Assembly (NCBI RefSeq): GCF_008692605.1 | Contig: NZ_LFCT01000025.1 | Span: 32,496 to 96,495, forward strand | Direction of reading: 5' to 3' | From: Sphingobium estronivorans | GTDB taxonomy: Bacteria; Pseudomonadota; Alphaproteobacteria; Sphingomonadales; Sphingomonadaceae | Length of the DNA: 64,000 nt | In this document: positions 16,218-25,823 of the stretch, piece by piece | Layout: every line of letters starts with the position of its first letter | How positions within the stretch are numbered: the stretch's first letter is position 1 | Made by a program: the position numbers and the translations under genes | The notes under the pieces: generated by a model | Seen by the model: only the letters and a program-made list of their open reading frames with translations | Database searches by the model: none | Told to the model about the DNA's origin: nothing

Positions 16218-17129
16218 ATGATCGATTCGAAGAGACTGACGCATCTTCAGCGTCTGGAGGCGGAGAGCATCCATATATTGCGAGAGGTTGTCGCCGAGGC
16301 TGAGAAGCCGGTGATGCTGTATTCGGTGGGCAAGGACAGCGCGGTGATGCTGCATCTGGCGCGCAAGGCTTTTTATCCCTCGCCGCCGCCCTTCCCGCTG
16401 CTGCACGTCGACACGACCTGGAAGTTCAAGGAAATGTACAAGCTGCGCGACCGCATGGCGCGCGAGAGCGGCATGGAACTGCTGGTCTATCACAATCCCG
16501 AAGCGCAGGAACGCGGCATCAACCCGTTCGACCACGGCGCCCTCCACACTGACATGTGGAAGACCGAAGGGCTGAAGCAGGCGCTCAACCTCTACGGTTT
16601 CGACGCAGCCTTCGGCGGCGCGCGCCGCGACGAGGAAAAGAGCCGCGCCAAGGAGCGCATCTTCTCCTTCCGCACCGCCTCGCACGGCTGGGACCCCAAG
16701 AACCAGCGGCCGGAACTGTGGAATCTCTACAACGCCCGCAAGAACAAGGGCGAGAGCATCCGCGTCTTCCCGATCAGCAACTGGACCGAGCTGGACATCT
16801 GGCAATATATCCACCTGAACGACGTTCCCATCGTGCCGCTCTATTTCGCCGACCAGCGCCCGACGGTGGAGCGCGACGGCATGCTGCTGATGGTCGATGA
16901 CGAACGCTTCCCGCTGAAGGAAGGCGAGGAGCCGGTGATGCGCTCGATCCGCTTCCGCACGCTCGGCTGCTATCCGCTGACCGGCGCGGTCGAGAGCACG
17001 GCCAAGACGCTGCCTGAAGTGATCCAGGAAACTTTGCTCACCACCACGTCCGAGCGGCAGGGCCGCGCCATCGACAAGGATGCTGGCGGCGCCGGCATGG
17101 AGAAGAAGAAGCAGGAAGGGTATTTCTGA
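16218..17129 (+). CDS. cysD: Sulfate adenylyltransferase subunit 2
   Basis: Small catalytic subunit of ATP sulfurylase, which makes adenosine 5'-phosphosulfate (APS) from sulfate and ATP with GTP-driven help from CysN. The 303 residues equal the usual length. The PP-loop motif [10 protein letters not shown] near the N-terminus, the [21 protein letters not shown] block and the conserved C-terminal GRAIDKD...[10 protein letters not shown] are all present. It is the first gene of the cysD-cysNC-cysQ operon, 127 bases before cysNC, with a REP-like sequence in the gap. Confidence 0.96.
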   Translation: MIDSKRLTHLQRLEAESIHILREVVAEAEKPVMLYSVGKDSAVMLHLARKAFYPSPPPFPLLHVDTTWKFKEMYKLRDRMARESGMELLVYHNPEAQERGINPFDHGALHTDMWKTEGLKQALNLYGFDAAFGGARRDEEKSRAKERIFSFRTASHGWDPKNQRPELWNLYNARKNKGESIRVFPISNWTELDIWQYIHLNDVPIVPLYFADQRPTVERDGMLLMVDDERFPLKEGEEPVMRSIRFRTLGCYPLTGAVESTAKTLPEVIQETLLTTTSERQGRAIDKDAGGAGMEKKKQEGYF

Positions 17130-17149
17130 GTCGGGCGTTGCCCGGCTCG

Positions 17150-17246
17150 GCCCCAGCGTATGCTTGGGTCTCAGGCCTTGGGCAGACCATCGCCTTCTCA
17201 ACCCCTCCCCCAGATCAACGAGATTCCAGCCTTCGCTGGGATGACG
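17150..17246. repeat. REP-like palindromic sequences between cysD and cysNC
   Basis: Two imperfect hairpins: CCCCAGCGTATGCTTGGG followed by TCTCAGGCC at about 17151-17177, and CCAGCCTTCGCTGG within 17225-17240. The first closely resembles 63962-63988 at the right edge of the window (about 23 of 27 bases). These are extragenic repeats of the kind common in sphingomonads and may stabilise the mRNA. Confidence 0.62.
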
Positions 17247-17256
17247 AGGTAGCGAC

Positions 17257-19179
17257 ATGACTGATACGCTCACCAAGACCGACGAACCCATCTACAAGAC
17301 CGACGCCCTCATTGCCGAGGACATCGACCAGTATCTCGAAACGCACCAGCACAAGACGATGCTGCGCTTCATCACCTGCGGGTCGGTGGACGACGGCAAG
17401 TCGACGCTGATCGGCCGCCTGCTCTACGACAGCAAGATGATCTTCGAGGATCAGTTGGAGGCGTTGCAGTCGGATTCCAAGAAGGTCGGCACCCAGGGGC
17501 AGGACATCGACTTCGCCCTCCTCGTCGACGGCCTTGCCGCCGAACGCGAACAGGGCATCACCATCGATGTCGCCTATCGCTTCTTCAACACCGAAAAGCG
17601 CAAGTTCATCGTCGCCGACACGCCCGGCCATGAGCAGTACACGCGCAACATGGTCACCGGCGCCTCGACCGCCGATCTGGCCGTCATCCTGATCGACGCT
17701 CGCAAGGGCGTGCTGACGCAGACCCGCCGCCACAGCTATCTGGCGCATCTGATCGGCATCAAGAACATCGTTCTGGCGATCAACAAAATGGACCTGGTCG
17801 ACTATGACCAGGCGGTCTATGACGGCATCCTGAAGGATTATACCGAGTTCGCGAACAGCATCGGCATCAAGGCCTTCACCCCGATCCCGATTTCCGGCTT
17901 CAAGGGCGACAATATCACCGGCCCGTCGGAAAACACCCCCTGGTACAAGGGACCGGCGCTGATCGAGCATCTGGAAACGGTCGAGGTCGATCAGGTTTCC
18001 GATCAGGAAAAGCCGTTCCGCATGGCGGTGCAGTGGGTTAACCGGCCCAATCTCGACTTCCGCGGCTTCAGCGGTCAGATCGCGACCGGCACGGTGCGTC
18101 CGGGCGATGCCGTTCGCGTGCTGCCCTCGGGCAAGACCAGCACGGTCACGCGGATCGTGACGCTGGACGGCGACCTGGATGTCGCGGTTGCGGGCCAGTC
18201 GGTGACGCTCTGCTTCGCGGACGAAGTCGACTGCTCGCGCGGCGACGTGATCGCGGCGTCGGACAACCCGCCGCAGGCCGCCGACCAGTTCGAAGCCACC
18301 ATCGTCTGGATGGCGGATGAGGAAATGCTGCCGGGCCGTCCCTATTGGCTGAAGATCGGCACGCAGACCGTCACCGCGACGGTCCAGCACCCGAAATATC
18401 AGGTCAATGTCAACACGATGGAGCATCTGGCGGCCAAGACGCTGGAACTCAACGCCATCGGCGTCGCGAACCTGTCGACCGACAAGCAGATCGTGTTCGA
18501 ACCCTATGAGCAGAACCGCACGCTGGGCGGCTTCATCCTGATCGACAAGATCACCAACGCCACTGTGGCGGCGGGGATGCTGCACTTCAGCCTGCGTCGC
18601 GCGCAGAACGTCCATTGGCAGGCGACCGATGTCAGCCGCGACTTCCACGCCAATCTCAAGAACCAGAAGCCGGCCGTGCTTTGGTTCACGGGGCTGTCGG
18701 GCGCGGGCAAGTCGACCATCGCCAATCTGGTCGAGAAGAAGCTCGCCCGGATGAACCGCCACACCTTCCTGCTCGACGGCGACAATGTGCGTCATGGGCT
18801 GAACAAGGATCTGGGCTTCACCGATGCCGACCGGGTGGAAAATATCCGCCGCGTGGGCGAAGTCGCCAAGCTCATGACCGATGCGGGGCTGATCGTGATC
18901 ACCGCCTTCATCTCGCCCTTCCGGGCGGAGCGCGACATGGTGCGCTCGATGATGCAGCCCGGCGAGTTCATCGAGGTGCATATCGACACCCCGCTGGCCG
19001 AGGCGGAGAAGCGCGACGTCAAGGGCCTTTACAAGAAGGCGCGGTCCGGGGAACTCAAGAACTTCACCGGCATCGACAGCCCCTATGAGGCGCCGCACGA
19101 TCCGGAGATCCACATCGACACCACCGGCATGACGGCCGAGCAGGCGGCCGATGCCATCATCGCGAGGCTGATCCCGTGA
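17257..19179 (+). CDS. cysN: Bifunctional sulfate adenylyltransferase subunit 1 / APS kinase (CysNC)
   Basis: A 640-residue fusion. Residues 1 to about 440 are CysN, an EF-Tu-like GTPase: P-loop GSVDDGKST at 42-50, [17 protein letters not shown], then beta-barrel domains. Residues from about 455 on are CysC, with P-loop GLSGAGKST and the [15 protein letters not shown] and SPFRAERD motifs, which phosphorylates APS to PAPS. The fused form is common in alphaproteobacteria. It acts with CysD in the cytoplasm for sulfate activation. The stop overlaps the cysQ start by 4 bases. Confidence 0.96.
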   Translation: MTDTLTKTDEPIYKTDALIAEDIDQYLETHQHKTMLRFITCGSVDDGKSTLIGRLLYDSKMIFEDQLEALQSDSKKVGTQGQDIDFALLVDGLAAEREQGITIDVAYRFFNTEKRKFIVADTPGHEQYTRNMVTGASTADLAVILIDARKGVLTQTRRHSYLAHLIGIKNIVLAINKMDLVDYDQAVYDGILKDYTEFANSIGIKAFTPIPISGFKGDNITGPSENTPWYKGPALIEHLETVEVDQVSDQEKPFRMAVQWVNRPNLDFRGFSGQIATGTVRPGDAVRVLPSGKTSTVTRIVTLDGDLDVAVAGQSVTLCFADEVDCSRGDVIAASDNPPQAADQFEATIVWMADEEMLPGRPYWLKIGTQTVTATVQHPKYQVNVNTMEHLAAKTLELNAIGVANLSTDKQIVFEPYEQNRTLGGFILIDKITNATVAAGMLHFSLRRAQNVHWQATDVSRDFHANLKNQKPAVLWFTGLSGAGKSTIANLVEKKLARMNRHTFLLDGDNVRHGLNKDLGFTDADRVENIRRVGEVAKLMTDAGLIVITAFISPFRAERDMVRSMMQPGEFIEVHIDTPLAEAEKRDVKGLYKKARSGELKNFTGIDSPYEAPHDPEIHIDTTGMTAEQAADAIIARLIP

Positions 19180-19943
19180 GCGCGGCGATCGAAACGATGA
19201 CCGACGGTGATCTGGCCGCGCATCTGGCCGAGGTGGCTGGGCGCATATTGCTGGAAGTCCGTGGTTCCGCCCTGTTCAGCGCGAAGGCGCTGGGCAGGGC
19301 GGGCGACCAGACCGCCAACCAGTTCCTCTGCCACGCCCTGCGCGAAGTGCGGGGCGAGGACGGGCTGCTCTCGGAAGAAGAGAAGGACAGTGCCGACCGG
19401 CTCGCCATGAGCCGGGTGTGGATCGTCGATCCGGTCGACGGCACTCGCGAATATGGCGAAGAACGGAGCGACTGGGCGGTGCATGTGGGGCTGGCGATCG
19501 ACGGCCAGCCCAGCATCGGCGCGGTCGCGCTGCCGGGACTGGACGGCGGCACGGTGCTGCGCTCTGACCAGCCCCGCGACCTGCCCCCCGCGCCGGACAA
19601 GCTGCGCATGGTCGTCAGCCGCACCCGCCCCGCCGCCGAGGCGGTCGCGGTGGCGGAACAGCTGGGCGCCGAACTCGTCCCCATGGGATCGGCGGGCGCC
19701 AAGGCGATGGCGGTCATATTGGGGCAGGCCGACATCTACCTGCATTCGGGCGGCCAATATGAATGGGACAGCATGGCCCCGGTCGCAGTGGCGCTCGCTC
19801 ACGGCCTCCACTGCTCGCGGATCGACGGATCGCCGCTGGTCTACAATCAGAGCGACGTCTACCTCCCCGATCTGCTGATCTGCCGCAAGGAGCATGCGCA
19901 GCAGGTGCTGGCGCTCATCGCGAAGGTTTCGGAGGCCGCTTGA
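19176..19943 (+). CDS. cysQ: 3'(2'),5'-bisphosphate nucleotidase
   Basis: A Mg2+-dependent phosphatase of the inositol-monophosphatase superfamily that removes the 3'-phosphate from PAP, and possibly PAPS, so balancing the sulfate pathway. The 255 residues contain LSEEEKD, the metal-binding [12 protein letters not shown] block and [16 protein letters not shown] near the end. It starts at GTG 19176, overlapping the cysNC stop by 4 bases, so it is translationally coupled to the enzyme that makes its substrate. Confidence 0.92.
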   Translation: MSAAIETMTDGDLAAHLAEVAGRILLEVRGSALFSAKALGRAGDQTANQFLCHALREVRGEDGLLSEEEKDSADRLAMSRVWIVDPVDGTREYGEERSDWAVHVGLAIDGQPSIGAVALPGLDGGTVLRSDQPRDLPPAPDKLRMVVSRTRPAAEAVAVAEQLGAELVPMGSAGAKAMAVILGQADIYLHSGGQYEWDSMAPVAVALAHGLHCSRIDGSPLVYNQSDVYLPDLLICRKEHAQQVLALIAKVSEAA

Positions 19944-19962
19944 ACGGCGGTATCGGAACGGT

Positions 19963-20568
19963 TCAACCGGGCCTGAAGGCCCAATAGAGATGACAGGGCG
20001 GGATGTTCCGCCATTCGAACCCCGTCGCCAGCCGGGCGAAGCGGCGGGCGAGAAGCGGACCGACCGCCCTGCGCATCTGATAGGCCAGCAACCAGCCATC
20101 GGGCGCGAGGGCGCGACAGCTTCTGTCCATCAGCCGAGCCGCTCGTCCCGGCGGCATCGTGGAAAAAGGCAGGCCGGACAGGATGCAGTCCGCCCGGTCC
20201 AGTCCATGGTCCGCCATGATGCCCAGCACATTGTCCGCAGACCCGCGAACGGCGATCAGGCGCCGGTCACGCGTCCGCTCGCGCAAATGGCTGATGAAGG
20301 CAGCGCTGGTATCGATGGCCAGCAGCCGTGCATCGTCGGGCAGGCGCGCCAGCAGCGCGCGCGTGAAAATGCCCGTTCCCGGCCCATATTCGACCACGCA
20401 GCCCATGTCTTTCCAGTCGACCGGCGCCAGCATGCTCTCCACCAGATGACGCGACGCCGGAAAGGCCGAGCCTACCGCCAGGGGATTTCGGAAAAATTCG
20501 CGGATGGCCAAGCCCGACAACAGCGGCTTGCGGTTTGCGATCAACGCCTTCTCGAACGATACTGTCAC
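19963..20568 (-). CDS. SAM-dependent methyltransferase, possibly phospholipid N-methyltransferase
   Basis: About 200 residues with a class I methyltransferase fold of the PmtA/KsgA-like type: VVEYGPGTGIFTRALLARL (SAM loop), LLAIDTSAAFISHL with the acidic residue, and SGLPFSTMP in place of the DPPY-type motif, as in phosphatidylethanolamine N-methyltransferases. Start uncertain: GTG 20568 gives TVSFEKALIANRKPLL, a typical opening; the frame stays open up to ATG 20670, which would add 34 residues with no family likeness. Phospholipid methylation is an inference from motif type. Confidence 0.7.
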   Translation of the reverse strand: MTVSFEKALIANRKPLLSGLAIREFFRNPLAVGSAFPASRHLVESMLAPVDWKDMGCVVEYGPGTGIFTRALLARLPDDARLLAIDTSAAFISHLRERTRDRRLIAVRGSADNVLGIMADHGLDRADCILSGLPFSTMPPGRAARLMDRSCRALAPDGWLLAYQMRRAVGPLLARRFARLATGFEWRNIPPCHLYWAFRPG

Positions 20569-20720
20569 GATGGCTTCACTTTTCCCGTTTATCGGAGAAA
20601 CCCGTCTCCCCTGAAGGGGTTCCGGCCGCATGACCATTTGCTCGCGCAATCGCTGCCGGTCGGGCATCATCCGCGCCGGAGTCGGAGCGCATCCGACGCG
20701 GGAAGCGGAAAGGCGGTTTT

Positions 20721-21008
20721 GTGACGCAACGGATCGACCCGATGTCGGTGGCCTTGGGCTATTGGCAGCTCGGCCTGGAAGCGGCGGAGGTCATTGGCCT
20801 GCGCCTGCCCAAATTGCTGGCCGGTGGCTCCGCCGCAGCCTTCGAAGCGCAACGGATGGTGGGGGAAAAGATCGAAGCGGCAGCGCTGCTTCATTGGAAG
20901 GCGATGACGGGCGCTCTCGGCACGACGCCGCTATCGGTCATGCAGCGCTCCACCACCCATTATCGCCAGGCCGTGCGCAGGAACCGGCGGCGGCTGGGGA
21001 AGCGCTGA
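20721..21008 (+). CDS. Small helical protein of unknown function
   Basis: A 95-residue product starting at GTG 20721. It is largely helical (LGLEAAEVIGLRLPKLLAGG, FEAQRMVGEKIEAAALLHWKAM) and ends in a basic tail (RRNRRRLGKR). The helix pattern recalls phasin-like small proteins, but I cannot assign it. It lies between divergent and convergent neighbours (methyltransferase, benD) with its own promoter space of about 50-150 bases. It ends 5 bases before the benD stop. Confidence 0.55.
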   Translation: MTQRIDPMSVALGYWQLGLEAAEVIGLRLPKLLAGGSAAAFEAQRMVGEKIEAAALLHWKAMTGALGTTPLSVMQRSTTHYRQAVRRNRRRLGKR

Positions 21009-21013
21009 CAGAT

Positions 21014-21790
21014 TTACCCGAGATCGCCGCCCGCCACGGGCAGGATGCTGCCGGTGACATAGCCGGCCTCGTCGGATGCCAGGAACAGGATCGGCGCCGC
21101 TTGCTCTTCCAGCGTGCCGTACCGCTTCATGAAACTCGATTCCGTGACCTGATTGACCACGTCATGCATCCAGACATCTTCCTGCGCGCTGTTGCCGTCC
21201 GGGTTGCGCGGCACGCGGCGCTCGGGCGCCGCGGTACCCCCGGGCGCGGTGGCGACCACGCGGATTCCCGCCTGGGCATATTCCATGGCCAGGCTCTGGG
21301 TGATGGCGTTGACCCCGCCCTTGGCCGCCGAATAGGGCACGCGGTTGATCCCGCGCGTGGCGTTGGAAGAGACGTTGACGATCGTGCCCCCGCCCCGCGC
21401 CAGCATGTGCGGCAGCACCGCATGGCAGCACCAGAGCGTCGGGAAGAGCGACCGGCGGACCTCCGCCTCGATCTGGGCGGGTTCGAACGCGACATAGGGC
21501 CGCATGCGGATCGCGCCGCCGACATTGTTGATGAGGATGTCGATCCCGCCGAAGCGCTCCGCCGCCGCCGCCATGGCTGCGGCCGCGCCTTCATGGGTTT
21601 CGAGGTCGGCGGAAAAGCCATGAGCCTCCCCTTCCGCCTCCGCCGCGACGTCGCCGACGAAATCGGCGCGGTCGACCAGCAGGACCCGTGCGCCCTCGGC
21701 AGCGGCGCGCAGGGCGACCAGCCGGCCGATCCCCTGCGCAGCGCCGGTCACGACCATGGCCTTGCCCGCGAAGCGTCCAGCGAAGATCAT
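21014..21790 (-). CDS. benD: Dihydroxycyclohexadiene carboxylate dehydrogenase
   Basis: NAD-dependent short-chain dehydrogenase that turns benzoate cis-1,2-dihydrodiol into catechol with loss of CO2. The 258 residues show the cofactor motif TGAAQGIGR, NNVGGAI, the catalytic Ser in NVSSNATRG and YSAAKGG (Tyr-x3-Lys). RVPYSAAKGGVN and the C-terminal GSILPVAGGDLG fit BenD/XylL. Its start overlaps the benC stop by 4 bases. It is the last gene of benABCD. Confidence 0.92.
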   Translation of the reverse strand: MIFAGRFAGKAMVVTGAAQGIGRLVALRAAAEGARVLLVDRADFVGDVAAEAEGEAHGFSADLETHEGAAAAMAAAAERFGGIDILINNVGGAIRMRPYVAFEPAQIEAEVRRSLFPTLWCCHAVLPHMLARGGGTIVNVSSNATRGINRVPYSAAKGGVNAITQSLAMEYAQAGIRVVATAPGGTAAPERRVPRNPDGNSAQEDVWMHDVVNQVTESSFMKRYGTLEEQAAPILFLASDEAGYVTGSILPVAGGDLG

Positions 21791-22809
21791 GCCGTCACCG
21801 GTTCGCTGGCGGCGAACTTCTCATAATGGAAGTGCGCCGGCGTCACGCCCTTGTCCCTGAAGAACAGCCGGACCGCCTCGACCATCGGCGGTGGCCCGCA
21901 GAGGTAGACATCGCAATCGCCCGCGTTCAGATGCGCGTCGGTCAGATGATGGGTGACATAGCCCTTGAGCGGATGCCCGCTCGTCTCGTCCGCGACGCAG
22001 CTGGCCCATGTCATCGTCGGCAGGCGCGCGGCAAGCGCCTCGATCCGGTCGATTTCCACCAGGTCGCCGTCATGGGTCACGCCGTAGATCAGGTGGATCG
22101 GCTGTTCCGTCCCCCGGTCTGCCAACACCTCCAGCATGGAGAGCAGCGGCGCGAGGCCGGTGCCGCCCGCCAGCATCACCAGCGGCCGGTCGACCTGACG
22201 CAGGAAGAAGCTGCCATTGGGCCCGACGAAGCGCATGCGGTCGCCGCCCTTCGCCTGACTCCCCAGCCAGCCGCTCATCAGGCCGCCGGGAACATTGCGG
22301 ATCAGGAAGCTCGCCTGGTCCGCGCCGGGCTTGGAACTGAAGCTATAGGCCCGGCTCTCGTTCGTGCCCGGCACCGTCATGTTCACATATTGCCCCGGCA
22401 GGAAGGCCAGCGCTTCGGGCGCGTCGAGGTCCAGCTTCAGGATGATCGTGCTGTCCGACACCAGTTCGACCGATGCCACCGCGGCGTCATGCTCGGCGGG
22501 CTTCAGCTTGCAGGCGCTCGAAGGCACCGGCACCTGAATGACGCAATCCGACGAAGGCACCATCTGACAGGTCAGGACCATGCCCTCCGCCGCTTCATCC
22601 TCGGTCAGCGCGTCCTCGACATATTCATCGCCCAGATCGTAGCTGCCCTGCTCGCAATGGCATTTGCAGGTGCCGCACACGCCGTCGGAACAGTCCATCG
22701 GCAGGTTGATCTTGTTGCGATAGGCCGCGTCCAGCACCTTCTCGCCATCTTTGCATTCGATGATGCGGGTGGCGCCGTCCTCGAAATTGAGGGCAATGCG
22801 AAAAGTCAT
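21787..22809 (-). CDS. benC: Benzoate 1,2-dioxygenase electron-transfer component
   Basis: Reductase passing electrons from NADH to the BenAB oxygenase. The 340 residues contain a plant-type [2Fe-2S] domain with Cys40, Cys45, Cys48 and Cys81 (CSDGVCGTCKC ... LTC), then an FAD domain (ESRAYSFSS) and an NAD domain (LAGGTGLAPLLSML, ending VYLCGPPPMVEAV). Order and length match BenC. It lies 23 bases after benB. Confidence 0.95.
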   Translation of the reverse strand: MTFRIALNFEDGATRIIECKDGEKVLDAAYRNKINLPMDCSDGVCGTCKCHCEQGSYDLGDEYVEDALTEDEAAEGMVLTCQMVPSSDCVIQVPVPSSACKLKPAEHDAAVASVELVSDSTIILKLDLDAPEALAFLPGQYVNMTVPGTNESRAYSFSSKPGADQASFLIRNVPGGLMSGWLGSQAKGGDRMRFVGPNGSFFLRQVDRPLVMLAGGTGLAPLLSMLEVLADRGTEQPIHLIYGVTHDGDLVEIDRIEALAARLPTMTWASCVADETSGHPLKGYVTHHLTDAHLNAGDCDVYLCGPPPMVEAVRLFFRDKGVTPAHFHYEKFAASEPVTA

Positions 22810-22832
22810 GGTTCCTCTCCAGTCCGCCCAGG

Positions 22833-23333
22833 TCAGATATGATAGATATCGATGACCTGGTGAATATAATCGTCTTTCAGGATCACCTTCTTCGACGTGA
22901 TCTGCGGCGTCTCGCCGCCGAAATCGACCGTGTAGAAGGATGTGCCGAAGAAGCTTTGCGTCTTCTTGTAGCGATGGCTGAGCGTCTGCCAGTTGAACCG
23001 CAGGTCGACGACATCGCCCCGCTGCTCCATGATTTCGACATTGCTGACGAAATGGGAGGTGCGCGGTTCGGGCATGCTGGCGCTCGACCGTTCGGTCTTG
23101 ATGCGGAAGACGCGATCTTCCAGACCCTCGCGGTTGGGATAGTAGATCAGCGAGATATGACTCTGCGGATCTTCGACGAGCAGGTCGTCATCGTCCCAGG
23201 CCGGCATCCAGAACACCGCCTTGGGCGCATAGCAGGTCAGCCATTCGTCCCATTGCCGGTCGTCGAGGAGCCGGGCTTCGCGATAGAGAAAGGTCGTGAC
23301 CTGATCCATGGTGATGCGGGCGAGCGTGCTCAT
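22833..23333 (-). CDS. benB: Benzoate 1,2-dioxygenase small subunit
   Basis: Beta subunit of the ring-hydroxylating dioxygenase, which shapes the alpha3-beta3 hexamer. The 166 residues have the SnoaL-like fold typical of these subunits (FLYREARLLDDRQWDEWLTCYAPKAVFWMP at the N-terminus; RTSHFVSNVE; FSSFYTV-like FGTSFYTVDF). ATG 23333 is chosen because it overlaps the benA stop by 4 bases; upstream in-frame codons run inside benA. Confidence 0.93.
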   Translation of the reverse strand: MSTLARITMDQVTTFLYREARLLDDRQWDEWLTCYAPKAVFWMPAWDDDDLLVEDPQSHISLIYYPNREGLEDRVFRIKTERSSASMPEPRTSHFVSNVEIMEQRGDVVDLRFNWQTLSHRYKKTQSFFGTSFYTVDFGGETPQITSKKVILKDDYIHQVIDIYHI

Positions 23334-24682
23334 GCCACGTCTTCCTCTTCCCTGGCGGTTTCGTCCTGGCCGATGCCGGCGATCAGGGCCTCCGCCCAAT
23401 ATTCATGCTGGCGGACGAACAGGCCTTCATCCTCGCTGCGGTCGCCGCTGAGCAGCGGCTTCAGCCCGATGGCCAGCGCATTCTCATCCGGGCCGTCGAT
23501 CCAGTGGACCGCGCCACGGCTGAGGTCGTTCCACAATTTGTCCGCCCCGCCATAGCCGACCTGGCAGGACCGGAATTCCTCCAGATCGTCGGGTGTCCCC
23601 ATGCCGCTGACGTTGAAGAAATCCTCATATTGACGGATACGCAGCGCACGGTCGGCAGCGCTTTCGCCCTTGGGCGCGAAGCAATAGATGGTGACTTCGG
23701 TCCGATCGACGCTGATCGGCCGCACGACGCGGATCTGCGTCGAAAACTGATCCATCAGATAGGCGTTGGGATAGACGGCGAGATTGCGGGTCTGGCCGAC
23801 GATGGGCGCCGCGCGTTCCTTGCCCAGCCGCGCCTCCAATTCCTCGCGATGGGCATAGATCGGCCGCACTTCGGGATTGAGCAGGTTGGTCCAGAGCAGG
23901 ATATGGCCATGTTCGAATGCATAGACGCCGCCCACGCTCTTCGACCAGCCGTTGGCATCGACCGTCTTGGTGCCTTCCGCCTCATAGTTGCGATGGCCCA
24001 TGGTGGCCGAATAGTTCCAGTGGACGGAACTGACATGATAGCCGTCGGCACCATTTTCCATGCCAAGCTTCCAGTTGCCGTCATAGGTATAGGAAGAATT
24101 GCCGCGCAGCACTTCCAGACCTTCGGGCGCGCCGTCGACGATCTGGTCGATGACAGCGCGCGTCCCGCCCAGATGATCCTCCAGCGAGAGCACGTCCGCG
24201 TTCAGGCTGCCGAACAGGAAGCCGCGATAATTTTCGAAACGCGCCAGGCGCGTCAGGTCGTGCGACCCTTCGGTGTTGAAGGACGCGGGATAATCGCCGG
24301 TCTTGCCGTCCTTCACCTTCAGCAGCTTGCCCATATTTTTGAAGGTCCAGCCATGGAAGGGACAGGTGAAACTGCCCTTATTGCCATGTTTGCGGCGGCA
24401 CAGCATCGCCCCGCGATGCGCGCAGGCGTTGATCAGACCATGCAATTCGCCATTCTTGTCGCGGGTGATGACCACCGGCTTGCGGCCGATCCAGGTCGTG
24501 AAATAATCGTTCGGTTCCGGGATCTGGCTTTCATGCGCCAGAAATACCCAGTTGCCCTCGAAAATATGCTTCATTTCCAGGTCGAACATCGCCGGATCGG
24601 TAAAGACGTCCCGGCGGCAGCGGTAAATGCCGTTGGCCGGATCCTCGACGACGGCGCTGGCGATGCGATCAATCATGCCCAT
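23330..24682 (-). CDS. benA: Benzoate 1,2-dioxygenase large subunit
   Basis: Catalytic alpha subunit that adds O2 to benzoate, giving the cis-diol. The 450 residues carry a Rieske centre (Cys87-x-His89 and Cys107-x2-His110 in CAHRG and CPFHGW) and a mononuclear iron site in GADGYHVSSVHWNYS. ATG 24682 is preceded by AAGGAGAG at a good distance; the longer frame to 24724 lacks this. It is first in benABCD and divergent from the LysR regulator. A toluate dioxygenase is the close alternative. Confidence 0.94.
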   Translation of the reverse strand: MGMIDRIASAVVEDPANGIYRCRRDVFTDPAMFDLEMKHIFEGNWVFLAHESQIPEPNDYFTTWIGRKPVVITRDKNGELHGLINACAHRGAMLCRRKHGNKGSFTCPFHGWTFKNMGKLLKVKDGKTGDYPASFNTEGSHDLTRLARFENYRGFLFGSLNADVLSLEDHLGGTRAVIDQIVDGAPEGLEVLRGNSSYTYDGNWKLGMENGADGYHVSSVHWNYSATMGHRNYEAEGTKTVDANGWSKSVGGVYAFEHGHILLWTNLLNPEVRPIYAHREELEARLGKERAAPIVGQTRNLAVYPNAYLMDQFSTQIRVVRPISVDRTEVTIYCFAPKGESAADRALRIRQYEDFFNVSGMGTPDDLEEFRSCQVGYGGADKLWNDLSRGAVHWIDGPDENALAIGLKPLLSGDRSEDEGLFVRQHEYWAEALIAGIGQDETAREEEDVA

Positions 24683-24791
24683 CTTTTCTCTCCTTGCCCC
24701 TGGCGCGAATCCGCCCACGGTCATGAAACTTCCGGGTCACATTGATATGCCTTGCGGGTGGGGCTGGGAAAGACTAAGTGGGTCCAGCGTC

Positions 24792-24806
24792 ATACCCTGT
24801 AGGTAT
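24792..24806. promoter_or_regulatory. BenM/CatM-type operator in the ben intergenic region
   Basis: ATAC at 24792-24795, seven bases, GTAT at 24803-24806: an exact match to the ATAC-N7-GTAT consensus known for BenM and CatM. The dyad extends to ATACC-N5-GGTAT. It lies 5 bases before the regulator start and 109 bases before benA, suiting autoregulation together with activation of benABCD. Confidence 0.78.
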
Positions 24807-24811
24807 TACCG

Positions 24812-25744
24812 ATGGACATTCGCCAGTTACGCTACTTCATGGCCGTCGCGGCGGAACGCAATTTCAGCCGTGCTGCCGAGCGTCTCAACATGGCCCAGCC
24901 GCCACTCAGCCGCCAGATTCAGCAGCTGGAGCACGAGGTCGGCGCAACCCTCTTCGACCGCGACGCCCGCCCCATGGCGCTGACGGAGGCTGGGCGGCTG
25001 TTCTACGAACATGCCGTGCAGGTCACGCGCCGCCTGGACGAGTTGAAGGATGCGATGCGCAGCTTCGTCAACGCGAACCGTCCGCGCTTCGTCGTCGGTT
25101 TCGTGCCGTCGGTGCTCTACGCCCGCCTGCCGAACATCATCCGCAATTTCCGCAAGGCGGTGCCCGAAGTCGAACTCAGTCTGGTCGAGATGATGAGCAT
25201 CGAGCAGATCGTCGCGCTGAAGGAGGGACGCATCGATGTCGGCTTCGGCCGCCTCCGCTTCGAAGACCCCGCCATCGAACGGGAGGTCTTGCGCGAGGAG
25301 GAACTGGTCGCCGCCCTGCCCATCGGCCATCGGCTGCTCAAGGGTGATCGGCCCGTCGATCTCACCGCCTTGTCCGACGAATCCGTGATTGTGTATCCGC
25401 GCGAACCCCGGCCCAGCTATGCCGATCAGGTTCTATCGCTGTTGCGCGACCATGGCGTGGCGCCGGCGGCCGTCCATGAGGTCCGTGAATTGCAGACGGC
25501 GCTGGGCCTGGTCGCCGCGGAGGTCGGCGTCTGCATCGTTCCCTCCTCGGTCCATGTGATGGGCCGGCGGGATCTGGTGTTCCGCGAACTGACCGAAAAG
25601 GCCGTGTCGCCCATCATCATGAGCCACCGGAAAAACGATAATTCGACCAATCTGGCAGCCATGGCGGCCAGCGTCGCGGCGATTTACGATGAGTGGCACT
25701 GGCCGGTATCTGCCGGGCTAAGGCGGCGCCTGCCTCAGCAGTGA
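24812..25744 (+). CDS. benM: LysR-family activator of benzoate genes (BenM/CatM type)
   Basis: A 310-residue LysR regulator: helix-turn-helix in residues 1-60 (RQLRYFMAVAAERNFSRAAERLNMAQPPLSRQ in two helices) and an effector domain resembling CatM/BenM (VVGFVPSVLYARLPNIIRNF, RELQTALGLVAAEVG). It is divergent from benABCD, with an exact BenM-type site in the gap. Probable inducers are muconate and/or benzoate, by analogy with Acinetobacter. Whether it is BenM or CatM in function cannot be fixed without the cat genes. Confidence 0.87.
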   Translation: MDIRQLRYFMAVAAERNFSRAAERLNMAQPPLSRQIQQLEHEVGATLFDRDARPMALTEAGRLFYEHAVQVTRRLDELKDAMRSFVNANRPRFVVGFVPSVLYARLPNIIRNFRKAVPEVELSLVEMMSIEQIVALKEGRIDVGFGRLRFEDPAIEREVLREEELVAALPIGHRLLKGDRPVDLTALSDESVIVYPREPRPSYADQVLSLLRDHGVAPAAVHEVRELQTALGLVAAEVGVCIVPSSVHVMGRRDLVFRELTEKAVSPIIMSHRKNDNSTNLAAMAASVAAIYDEWHWPVSAGLRRRLPQQ

Positions 25745-25752
25745 CAAAGAGA

Positions 25753-25784
25753 CGCGCGAAAACGCACCGTCACCGCGCTTTTTT
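25753..25784 (+). terminator. Probable terminator after benM
   Basis: GCGCG at 25754-25758 can pair with CGCGC at 25774-25778 (loop about 15 nt), followed at once by six T residues. An outer GTGAC/GTCAC pairing is an alternative fold. It lies just past the benM stop. Confidence 0.5.
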
Positions 25785-25823
25785 GCCCGATACAGCGGGT
25801 CCTTCCGCTGCTATGGTCACCCG

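Noticed and set aside
17215..19113. A 632-codon minus-strand frame opposite cysNC
   Set aside because: cysNC is certain; the antisense frame is a codon-position artefact.
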